A stretch of DNA of 64,000 bases from Variovorax sp. OAS795. Its GTDB lineage: Bacteria; Pseudomonadota; Gammaproteobacteria; Burkholderiales; Burkholderiaceae_C. The stretch covers positions 186,001 through 250,000 of the forward strand of contig NZ_JBEPOH010000002.1 of the NCBI RefSeq assembly GCF_040546685.1. Direction: 5' to 3'. Below, one piece after another: positions 16,064 through 23,361 of this stretch; the stretch's first letter is position 1; the number at the start of each line of letters is the position of its first letter. The notes under the pieces were generated by a model that ran no database searches, had not been told where the DNA came from, and saw nothing but the letters and a program-made list of their open reading frames with translations. Position numbers and translations under genes: made by a program.

Positions 16064-17479
16064 ATGACCAACAGACGCAATTTCCTCAGCGGCGCGGGTG
16101 CCATCACGGGCGCCCTGGCCGCCACGAGCGTGAGCAAGGTGGCGATGGCCGCATTGCCCGAGCCCGCCATCCAGACCACGCCCGACACCATGCCGCCGCT
16201 CGAGCCAACCGTCGGGCGGCCCTACGACCCGGTGGTCACGCTCAACGGCTGGACCCTGCCCTGGCGCATGAACAACGGCGTGAAGGAGTTCCACCTGGTC
16301 GCCGAGCCCGTGGTGCGCGAAATGGCCCCCGGCTTCAAGGCCAACCTATGGGGCTACAACGGCCAGTCGCCGGGCCCGACCATCGAAGTGGTGGAAGGCG
16401 ACAGGGTGCGGATCTTCGTAACCAACAAGCTCCCCGAACACACCAGCGTGCACTGGCACGGCCAGCGCCTGCCCAACGGAATGGACGGCGTCTCCGGCCT
16501 CACGCAGGCGCCCATCAAGCCGGGCAAGACTTTCGTCTACGAGTTTGTCGCGCGCCGGCCCGGCACCTTCATGTACCACCCGCATGCCGACGAAATGACG
16601 CAGATGGCCATGGGCATGATGGGCTTCTGGGTCACGCATCCCAAGGCCGCGCATCCGCTGATCGACAAGGTCGATCGCGACTTCGTCTTTCTGCTCAACG
16701 CCTACGACGTGGAGCCCGGAAGCGCCACCCCCAGGATCATGACCATGCTGGACTTCAATCTCTGGTCGTGGAACAGCCGCATCTTCCCCGGCATCGATTC
16801 GCTCAACGTGAGGCTGAACGACAAGGTGCGCATCCGCATCGGCAACCTCACGATGACGAACCACCCGATGCATCTGCACGGGCATGAATTTGTCGTCACC
16901 GGCACCGACGGCGGGCCCATGCCCCGGAGCACGCGCCACCCCGAGGTGACCACCGACGTGGCGGTGGGCCAGATGCGCCAGCTGGAGTTCGTCGCCGACG
17001 AGGAGGGCGACTGGGCCTTTCATTGCCACAAGAGCCATCACACGATGAACGCAATGGGCCACGACGTGCCGACGCTGATCGGCCTGGACCACAAGGACAT
17101 GGTCAGGCAGATCACGAACCTGGTGCCCGACTACATGGTGATGGGCGAGCGCGGCATGGCCGACATGGGCGAGATGGAGATGCCCATACCTGACAACACC
17201 GCGCGAATGATGAGCGGCGAAGGGCCGTTCGGCTCGGTCGAGATGGGCGGCATGTTCAGCGTGGTGAAAGTGCGCAAGCACCAGAAGCCCGGGGACTATT
17301 CGAACCCCGGCTGGTTCCGGCACCCGAAGGGCACCATGGCCCACGAGCTCGATGGGCCGCCGCCCGAGGCTGCGCGCCAGCGCGAGGCCGGCGCCGCCAC
17401 CATGCCTGCCCGGAACATGCCGGCCAGGAACATCGAAGTGCAGATCCGCAAGCCCGGCAGCGGGCACGCGGGGCACTGA
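16064..17479 (+). CDS. Multicopper oxidase (CopA-like), Tat-exported
   Basis: This 471-residue protein has a Tat-type leader (NRRNFLSGAGAITGALAAT) and the copper motifs of multicopper oxidases: HWHG, HPHADE, HPMHLHGHEF and HCHKSHHTM, covering type 1, 2 and 3 sites. A Met-rich stretch (MADMGEMEMP) follows, as in copper-resistance oxidases such as CopA and CueO that oxidise Cu(I) in the periplasm. It lies 38 bases after the TolC gene. Family and role in copper detoxification are well supported; the exact substrate is not. Confidence 0.92.
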   Translation: MTNRRNFLSGAGAITGALAATSVSKVAMAALPEPAIQTTPDTMPPLEPTVGRPYDPVVTLNGWTLPWRMNNGVKEFHLVAEPVVREMAPGFKANLWGYNGQSPGPTIEVVEGDRVRIFVTNKLPEHTSVHWHGQRLPNGMDGVSGLTQAPIKPGKTFVYEFVARRPGTFMYHPHADEMTQMAMGMMGFWVTHPKAAHPLIDKVDRDFVFLLNAYDVEPGSATPRIMTMLDFNLWSWNSRIFPGIDSLNVRLNDKVRIRIGNLTMTNHPMHLHGHEFVVTGTDGGPMPRSTRHPEVTTDVAVGQMRQLEFVADEEGDWAFHCHKSHHTMNAMGHDVPTLIGLDHKDMVRQITNLVPDYMVMGERGMADMGEMEMPIPDNTARMMSGEGPFGSVEMGGMFSVVKVRKHQKPGDYSNPGWFRHPKGTMAHELDGPPPEAARQREAGAATMPARNMPARNIEVQIRKPGSGHAGH

Positions 17480-17571
17480 ATGCATTGAGAAAAGCATGCG
17501 CCGCAACTCGCCGAGCAAACGCTACAACTTTCAGCAAACACACACGATGACCCAACGTTCGCATTTCATTC

Positions 17572-17886
17572 ATGGCGGCCGTGGCCGCATTGGCCTTTGC
17601 GGGCGCAGCCACTTCGCAGACGTCCGCGTCCGACGCCCCTCCCACGCCTCAGGCCGCAGCCTCCGATCTCGCTGACGGCGAGATCCGCAAAGTGGACAAG
17701 GACAACAAGAAACTCACCATCAAGCACGGCCCGTTGAAGAGCCTCGACATGCCTGGCATGACCATGGTCTTCGGGGTCAGCGACGAGGGCATGCTCGACA
17801 GGTTCCAGGCCGGGGACAAGGTGCGTTTCGATGCAGGGAAGATGGACGGCAAGATGGTCGTCGTGCGCATCGAAGCTGCGCGGTAG
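17572..17886 (+). CDS. CusF-like periplasmic copper-binding protein
   Basis: This 104-residue protein carries the CusF fold signature: IRKVDKDNKKLTIKHGPLKSLDMPGMTMVF, with the His, Trp-position and Met pair (MPGMTM) used for Cu(I)/Ag(I). The leader starting at 17572 is short and has no ribosome-binding site. A better leader begins at ATG 17547 (MTQRSHFI) in another frame; removing one base near 17571 would join the two into a normal signal peptide. The annotated start may therefore hide a one-base insertion. The protein would hand copper to the oxidase or efflux channel encoded upstream. Confidence 0.82.
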   Translation: MAAVAALAFAGAATSQTSASDAPPTPQAAASDLADGEIRKVDKDNKKLTIKHGPLKSLDMPGMTMVFGVSDEGMLDRFQAGDKVRFDAGKMDGKMVVVRIEAAR

Positions 17887-18128
17887 TGTCGATGCTCGCC
17901 TGGCACCAGGCCGCTAGTTGGGATGGATCGTGAAGAATTGCGTTTCCTACTTCCTCCGGCGAGTCGAAGGCCTGTCCCCAACGCGCAGCAAGGGAGTAGG
18001 CTAGCCCCGCACATCAAGGTCCAGCAAAAAGACGCTGACTCTGTACCCGCATCTGAATCTTCCAGGAGCGCAAGGCGACCGGAGCATGCCGACGTGTACC
18101 AGGGCCGCCAAATGAATCAGGAAACAGT

Positions 18129-18629
18129 ATGAAGAAGAGCAATGTCCGCCTTGCGGCCACCGTACTTGCCACAAGCGCATGCTTCAGTCCGGTCGTTTAC
18201 GCCGCGACTTCGACCGAGCCAGGGACGGAGGCCTCATGGGAGTTGGTAGTGGCTCCCTTCACGCACCACTGGCGCAAGGATTCAGAACACCGTCATGTTG
18301 TTCTGCTCGGGCTGGAGCGCATCGAATCCAATGGCTCCACCATGGGCGGTGCACTCTTCAGAAATTCATTTGGCCAACTCTCGGCCTATGCGTACTACGG
18401 CCATGAATGGGATGCCCTGATGGGCGCCGAGTCGCTGTACTTCAAGTTGTCCGGCGGAATCATCTACGGCTATCGTGGGCGCTACAAGGACAAGGTACCA
18501 CTCAACGTCGGAGGCTTCTCTCCGGCGATCATCCCGGCCATCGGTTGGCGCTTTACACCCAAGGACGCCATCCAGGCTGCCGTTCTTGGCAAGGCAGGAG
18601 TGACCTTCTCCTACGACCGCCGTTTTTGA
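18129..18629 (+). CDS. Putative outer-membrane beta-barrel protein
   Basis: This 166-residue protein has a signal peptide (MKKSNVRLAATVLATSACFS, cleavage near VYA) and alternating aromatic/glycine strands (SAYAYYGHEWD; LYFKLSGGIIYGYRGRY). It ends in Arg-Arg-Phe, the C-terminal aromatic typical of outer-membrane barrels. Length and strand pattern resemble PagP-like palmitoyltransferases, but I cannot confirm catalytic residues. It is separated by 242 bases from the copper cluster; that gap holds nothing recognisable. Function is unknown. Confidence 0.6.
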   Translation: MKKSNVRLAATVLATSACFSPVVYAATSTEPGTEASWELVVAPFTHHWRKDSEHRHVVLLGLERIESNGSTMGGALFRNSFGQLSAYAYYGHEWDALMGAESLYFKLSGGIIYGYRGRYKDKVPLNVGGFSPAIIPAIGWRFTPKDAIQAAVLGKAGVTFSYDRRF

Positions 18630-18660
18630 TGGGTGTCAGCGCCTGATCGGACTAAAAGCG

Positions 18661-19362
18661 TCAGCGGTGCAGCGACGATCCGCCGCAGATGGCGATGTCC
18701 TGCCCAGTGATGGCCGCCGCCGGCGCGGAGAGCAAAAAGGCGACGAGCGCCGCAATCTCCGTCGGCTCGATGAGCCGGCCGATGGGCGGCAGGCGCGGTG
18801 CGCTGCCGGCGCGGGCCGGGTCCTGCAGCATCGCGGTCTGCGTGGCGCCGGGCGACACCACGTTGACGGTGACGCCGCTAGTGGCCACTTCCGCGGCCCA
18901 GCTGCGCGCGAGCGCGATGACCGCGGCCTTGGTCGCGGCGTACTGCCCGCGGCCCGGCAGGCCCTGCGCCACGCGGCTCCCGATGAACACCACGCGGCCG
19001 CGGCCGCGCGCGGCCATGGCGGGCACGAGCGCATCGGCCAGGCGCGTGGCCGCGTCCACGTGCAGGCGCCACATCAGTTCGCCGCCCGCATGGTCGAGCT
19101 GGCCGAGCGGGCCCACGCGCAGCACGCCGGCGGCATGCACCAGCGCGTCGGTGTGCTGCAGGGCGGCAGCATTGCGCGCGATGTCTTCGGCATTCGACAG
19201 ATCCACCGTGGCATGCGCGAAGTTCGCATGCGAGAGCGTCGGCGCTGCCAGGTCGAGCCCGGTGACGCGCCAGCCGCCCTCCAGCAGGTGCTCGGCGATG
19301 GCGCGGCCGATGCCGCCGCTGCTGCCCGTCACGACGGCATGCGGGGCGGCTTCATTCGACAC
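18661..19362 (-). CDS. SDR-family oxidoreductase
   Basis: This 233-residue classical short-chain dehydrogenase has the NAD(P) motif TGSSGGIGRA, HAAGV (NNAG position), the catalytic Ser of FIGSRVA and YAATK (Tyr and Lys). Asp at the end of strand 2 (GLDLA) suggests a preference for NAD. It is the last gene of the Bug receptor/DapA-family unit and overlaps the receptor gene by 11 bases. It probably oxidises or reduces an intermediate of that pathway. Confidence 0.9.
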   Translation of the reverse strand: MSNEAAPHAVVTGSSGGIGRAIAEHLLEGGWRVTGLDLAAPTLSHANFAHATVDLSNAEDIARNAAALQHTDALVHAAGVLRVGPLGQLDHAGGELMWRLHVDAATRLADALVPAMAARGRGRVVFIGSRVAQGLPGRGQYAATKAAVIALARSWAAEVATSGVTVNVVSPGATQTAMLQDPARAGSAPRLPPIGRLIEPTEIAALVAFLLSAPAAAITGQDIAICGGSSLHR

Positions 19363-20323
19363 GGATGTTGCCCTCGACGATGATCTTCTTCGAGCGCTCC
19401 ATGTCGGCCTGCTGGAACTTCACGAAGTCGTCGACGCTGCCGGGCGTCAGCAGCAGCCCCTGCGCGTTCAGCGTCTCGCGCATGTCGGTGGCCAGCGCCT
19501 TGTTCACTTCGGCATTGAGCCGCTGCGTGATCGCGGCCGGCAGCTTGGCCGGGCCCCACAGGCCGTACCAGCTGTAGAACTCGTAGCCCGGAATGCTCTC
19601 GCCCACGGTCGGCACGTTCGGCAGGCTGGTGGCGCGCGCGGCCGAGGTGACGGCCACCACGCGCAGCATGCCGCTCTTGTGGTACTGCAGCGAGCCGAGG
19701 ATCGGGTCGATGAAGCCGTCGATCTGCCCGCCGATCAGGTCCTGGAACGCCGGCGCCGTGCCCTTGTAAGGCACGATCAGGTAGTCGAGCCCGCCCGCGC
19801 GCTTGAGCAGCTCGGTCGACAGATGCCCCGCCGAGCCGATCGAGCCGACCGCGAAGGTCATCTTGCCGGGGTTCGCCTTGGCATAGGCGATGAGCGACTT
19901 GACGTCGGTGATCGGCAGGTTCTTGTTGATGGCGACCGAGAGCGGCGCCTTGGCGACCAGCGCCACCGGCGTGAAGTCCCGCACCACCTCGTAGGGCACC
20001 GACTTCATCGTCATCGGCGCCGTGGTGAAGGTGGAGGCGTTGAACAGCAGCGTGTAGCCGTCGGCCGGTGCCTTCGACACCACGTCGGCGCCGATCACGC
20101 CGTTGCCGCCGGGCCGGTTCTCCACGATGAAAGGCTGGCCCGTCTGGTCGCCGAGCTTCTGCGCGAGCAGGCGGCCTACCGTGTCGAGCGTGCCGCCGGG
20201 CGGGAACGGGATCACCACGCGCACCGGCCGGCTGGGCCAGGGCTGCGCCTGTGCAAAGCCTGCGGATGCCGAGGCCAGTGCGAGGGCCGCGAGCGCGGCG
20301 CGCACAAAATGGTTGCGTTGCAT
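19352..20323 (-). CDS. Bug-family (TctC) periplasmic receptor
   Basis: This 323-residue periplasmic binding protein of the Bug family has a signal peptide ending near ASAGFAQA and the family opening WPSRPVRVVIPFPPGGTLD. Bug receptors are greatly expanded in Burkholderiales and capture carboxylates or amides for TctAB or act as sensors. No tctA or tctB gene is nearby. Operon partners are the DapA-family enzyme upstream and the SDR downstream, so the ligand is probably a sugar acid or keto acid. Confidence 0.92.
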   Translation of the reverse strand: MQRNHFVRAALAALALASASAGFAQAQPWPSRPVRVVIPFPPGGTLDTVGRLLAQKLGDQTGQPFIVENRPGGNGVIGADVVSKAPADGYTLLFNASTFTTAPMTMKSVPYEVVRDFTPVALVAKAPLSVAINKNLPITDVKSLIAYAKANPGKMTFAVGSIGSAGHLSTELLKRAGGLDYLIVPYKGTAPAFQDLIGGQIDGFIDPILGSLQYHKSGMLRVVAVTSAARATSLPNVPTVGESIPGYEFYSWYGLWGPAKLPAAITQRLNAEVNKALATDMRETLNAQGLLLTPGSVDDFVKFQQADMERSKKIIVEGNIRVE

Positions 20324-20368
20324 GTCTTGTCTCCTTGTTTTCTTTGAACGGGGCCCGGCGCGAGTGTC

Positions 20369-21307
20369 TCAGCGCTTCGAGAGGCCGGCCTGCGCGACCG
20401 CGGCACGCAGCGCTTCCATCTCTTGCGCATCGGGCGCTTCGGTCGGCGGGCGCACCGTGGCGTTGGCAAGCACGCCGGCCAGGTACATGCCGCCCTTCAT
20501 GCGCGCATGCGCCTCGCCCGTGGGTTCGCCGCCGCCGTAGACGGCGTCCTTCAGCGGCGTGATGAGGGCCTGCACCGCCATGGCCTTCTTCAGGTCGCCG
20601 GCCTTGACCGCATTCCACAGGTCGATGATCAACTGCGGAATGAAGGTGGCGAAGCCGACCAGCGCGCCATCGACACCCTGGACCATCGAGGCCAGCAGGT
20701 ATTCGTCGTGGCAGGTCAGGATCGCCTTGGACGCATCGGCCTCGCGAATGGCCTGGATGTCGCGGGCGTATTTGTTCATGTCGCGCTGGCCAACCTTGAA
20801 GGCCTGCAGGTAGGGCAGCCGGGCCAGCTCGGCCAGCAGCTGCGACGAGTAGGAGGCGCGGGTCCAGGCCGGGTACACGTGGCAGACCAGGTCGAGCTCC
20901 GGCGCGGCGCGGTGGATGGCCTCGAAGTATTGCAGCGCATGGCCCGGCGTGAAGCCGAAGCGCAGCCAGTGGTGCGGCGGCATCACGTCGAGCGCGACGG
21001 CGCCGGCGGCCGCGGCGGCCCGCGCATGCTCGGCGGCGTCGGCCAGGCCCTCGCAGACGATCGACGAGATCACCGGCATGCGGCCGCGCAGCTCGTCGGC
21101 CACGATGCGGGTCACCTCGGCGCGTTCGGCCGGGGTGAGCGAGAACACCTCGCCGGTGTGGCCGTTGGTCATGATCGCCACCACGCCGTCGTGGCCGGCT
21201 AGCCAGGACGCGAGCTTGCGCAGCGCCGGCTCGTCGATGCGGTAGTCGGCGGTAAAGGGGCATGAAATGGCGGGGATGATCCCGCGATAATTCGCGATGG
21301 AAGGCAT
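20369..21307 (-). CDS. Dihydrodipicolinate synthase family enzyme
   Basis: This 312-residue DapA/NAL-family lyase has a divergent phosphate loop (TNGHTGEVFSLT instead of GTTGE) and a candidate Schiff-base Lys in QAFKVGQRD, with Tyr in CHVYPAW. The motif changes relative to true DapA favour a catabolic role on sugar acids or related 2-keto acids. It is the first gene of a three-gene unit and is divergent from the LysR regulator at 21420, which probably controls it. Confidence 0.85.
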   Translation of the reverse strand: MPSIANYRGIIPAISCPFTADYRIDEPALRKLASWLAGHDGVVAIMTNGHTGEVFSLTPAERAEVTRIVADELRGRMPVISSIVCEGLADAAEHARAAAAAGAVALDVMPPHHWLRFGFTPGHALQYFEAIHRAAPELDLVCHVYPAWTRASYSSQLLAELARLPYLQAFKVGQRDMNKYARDIQAIREADASKAILTCHDEYLLASMVQGVDGALVGFATFIPQLIIDLWNAVKAGDLKKAMAVQALITPLKDAVYGGGEPTGEAHARMKGGMYLAGVLANATVRPPTEAPDAQEMEALRAAVAQAGLSKR

Positions 21308-21419
21308 GCTGTGTCTCCGTTGTGGTCCAGGGGTGCAGGAATGAGCGCATCTTTGCCGCCGGGGCAGGTACCGTCCAATACTCGAATCGCATACAACTAT
21401 TCAACCGATCGCGCAGCCC

Positions 21420-22364
21420 ATGGGCCCCGGCAACCGACCTCTCGATCTCGAATGGCTGGAAGACTTCCTCGCCCTGGCCGAGAGCGGCAATTTCTCGCGC
21501 GCGGCGCTGGCGCGCTCCATCGCCCAGCCCGCGTTCAGCCGGCACATCCGCGCGCTGGAGGAATGGGTGGGTGTCGACCTGGTCGACCGCAGCGCGCACC
21601 CGGCGGCGCTTACCGCGGCGGGCAAGCGCCTCCAGCCGCTGCTGCAGGAGGTGCTGGCCGCGCTGGAAGCCGCCCGCATCAAGGCGCGCGCGGCGCACGA
21701 CCTGGCCGCCGCCAGCCTGAGCTTTGCCGCGACGCACGTGCTCTCGCTGACCTTCTTTCCGCGCTGGCTGGGCCGCGTGGAGGCGCGGCTGAGCCTGGGG
21801 CCGATCCAGACCATCTCGGACAGCGCGCAGGCCTGCGAAGACCTGATGCAGCAGCGCCGCGTGCAGTTCGTGCTGTGCCACGGCCATGCCGGCGCGCCGG
21901 GCCGGCTCGACGAGGCGCAGTACCCCATGGTGCGCCTGAGCGAAGACCTGCTGGTGCCGGTGGCGGCGCCCGATGCGCAGGGCGCGCCGCTGCATGCGCT
22001 GGGCGCAGGCCGGCCGCCGCCGGTGCTGGCCTACGGAGAGGCGTCGGGCCTCGGGCGCATCATGCGGGCGATCCAGGACAGCGAGCTGGGCAAGGACTTC
22101 GCGCCCTCGCTGCCGGTGGTGTTCACCGCGCACCATGCCGTGCTGCTGCGCACCCTTGCGCTCGAAGGGCGCGGCCTGGCGTGGCTCCCCATGAGCCTGG
22201 TGGCGGACGACCTGCGCAGCGGCGCGCTGGTGGATGCCGGCGCGGGCGGCTGGCGCGTGCCGGTGGACATCCGGCTGTACCGCCAGGCCGCCCACATGTC
22301 GCCCGTGGCGGAGTCGCTGTGGCAGCTGGTCGGCGATGGCGCTGGGGCGGGCCTCGCGTCCTGA
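21420..22364 (+). CDS. LysR family transcriptional regulator
   Basis: This 314-residue LysR regulator has an N-terminal winged helix (LEWLEDFLALAESGNFSRAA, QPAFSRHIRALEEWVGVDLVDR) and a C-terminal periplasmic-binding-like effector domain. The divergent promoter region is only ~110 bases (21308-21419), typical of LysR activators adjoining their target operon, here the DapA-family/Bug/SDR genes. It is convergent with the oxidase operon, 16 bases away. Confidence 0.93.
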   Translation: MGPGNRPLDLEWLEDFLALAESGNFSRAALARSIAQPAFSRHIRALEEWVGVDLVDRSAHPAALTAAGKRLQPLLQEVLAALEAARIKARAAHDLAAASLSFAATHVLSLTFFPRWLGRVEARLSLGPIQTISDSAQACEDLMQQRRVQFVLCHGHAGAPGRLDEAQYPMVRLSEDLLVPVAAPDAQGAPLHALGAGRPPPVLAYGEASGLGRIMRAIQDSELGKDFAPSLPVVFTAHHAVLLRTLALEGRGLAWLPMSLVADDLRSGALVDAGAGGWRVPVDIRLYRQAAHMSPVAESLWQLVGDGAGAGLAS

Positions 22365-22380
22365 ACACGCCGGCCCGCGT

Positions 22381-22749
22381 TCACTGAAAGCAGGGCGACA
22401 GCACCCACGCGGCGAACCACTGCGACGCGACCACCAGCGTGAACAGCGCGCCGACGCCCGTGGCCGCGGCCGCAAGAAATCGCTGGCGCACCGCGGGCCA
22501 TGCCGCATCGTCGTCGGGCGTCGGGCTGGCCGGCGACTCGGCATGCAGGCGGTGCCACTCGTACGCCGCGAGCAGCGTGGGCGCCAGGCAGCCCAGCAGC
22601 GCCACCAGGCTCATCGCATGCACCAGCAGCGTGGTCTGGGAGTCGCAGGCGTGCGGCACCGCGGCGTAGGCCAGCGTCTGGTAGAGCAGGGCGAAGGTGG
22701 GCACCACCAGCAGCGCCAGCCATGTCATCGAGCCCCGGAGCGTTGTCAT
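22381..22749 (-). CDS. Small membrane protein of the oxidase operon
   Basis: This 122-residue protein has three predicted membrane helices (LALLVVPTFALLYQTLAYAA; LLVHAMSLVALLGCLAPTLL; FLAAAATGVGALFTLVVASQ) and two or three Cys facing opposite sides. No known family is recognised. It is the last gene of the PQQ-dehydrogenase/caa3 operon, 12 bases after subunit III, so a role as an accessory or fourth subunit of the oxidase is reasonable but unproven. Confidence 0.7.
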   Translation of the reverse strand: MTTLRGSMTWLALLVVPTFALLYQTLAYAAVPHACDSQTTLLVHAMSLVALLGCLAPTLLAAYEWHRLHAESPASPTPDDDAAWPAVRQRFLAAAATGVGALFTLVVASQWFAAWVLSPCFQ

Positions 22750-22761
22750 CGCCGGCCTCCT

Positions 22762-23361
22762 TCAGATGCGCGGCACGCCATAGATCACCGCATAGATCGG
22801 CAGCCACGAGAACACGACGAAGTACCAGTACATCGCGTTCTCGCTCACGTCGGCAAAGCGCTGGCCTTCCACCGGCCCGGTGAAGAGCAGCACGTCGAGC
22901 ACGGCCGTGTCGTAGGTATCGGTGAGCAGGTGCACCGTGTGCAGGCCGAGCAGCGTCCAGACCACCGAGCCGTAGGCGTTGCTGTCCCAGCGCGTGTTCA
23001 GCGCCGCAAACTCGAAGCCCCGCAGCACCAGGAACACGACGGAGAACAGCAGGCACACCAGAAGCCACACGCGGGTGCGCCGGAGGTCGCAGGCCTCGGC
23101 CGCGCGCTTGGCCTTGTGGTTCGGCCAGAGGCTCGCGAGCAGGATCAGCGTGTTGGCCGATCCCCAGAGCAGGTCGGGCGGCGGGGCGCCAAGCGGCCAC
23201 TGGTCCGACTGGCTGCGCAGGTACAGGTAGGCGCCGATGCCCAGCGCGAACAGGGTGCTCTCGATGGCGATGAGGCCGAAGGTGCCCCACCACATCAGGC
23301 TGCGGTGGCCGAACGCATAGCTCGGCAGGCCGGAGACGTCGAGCTCGCGCCGCGCGGTCAT
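22762..23361 (-). CDS. ctaE: Cytochrome c oxidase subunit III
   Basis: This 199-residue subunit III is of the short bacterial type with five membrane helices (WWGTFGLIAIESTLFALGIGAYLY; LLGLHTVHLLTDTYDTAVL; YWYFVVFSWLPIYAVIYG). The conserved ExT and His segments of the family are present. Subunit III supports proton delivery to subunit I in aa3 oxidases. It overlaps subunit I by four bases. Confidence 0.9.
   Translation of the reverse strand: MTARRELDVSGLPSYAFGHRSLMWWGTFGLIAIESTLFALGIGAYLYLRSQSDQWPLGAPPPDLLWGSANTLILLASLWPNHKAKRAAEACDLRRTRVWLLVCLLFSVVFLVLRGFEFAALNTRWDSNAYGSVVWTLLGLHTVHLLTDTYDTAVLDVLLFTGPVEGQRFADVSENAMYWYFVVFSWLPIYAVIYGVPRI

Noticed and set aside
17923..18132. Short 69-codon frame between the CusF-like and barrel genes
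   Set aside because: No ribosome-binding site, no conserved features, overlaps the start of the next gene.
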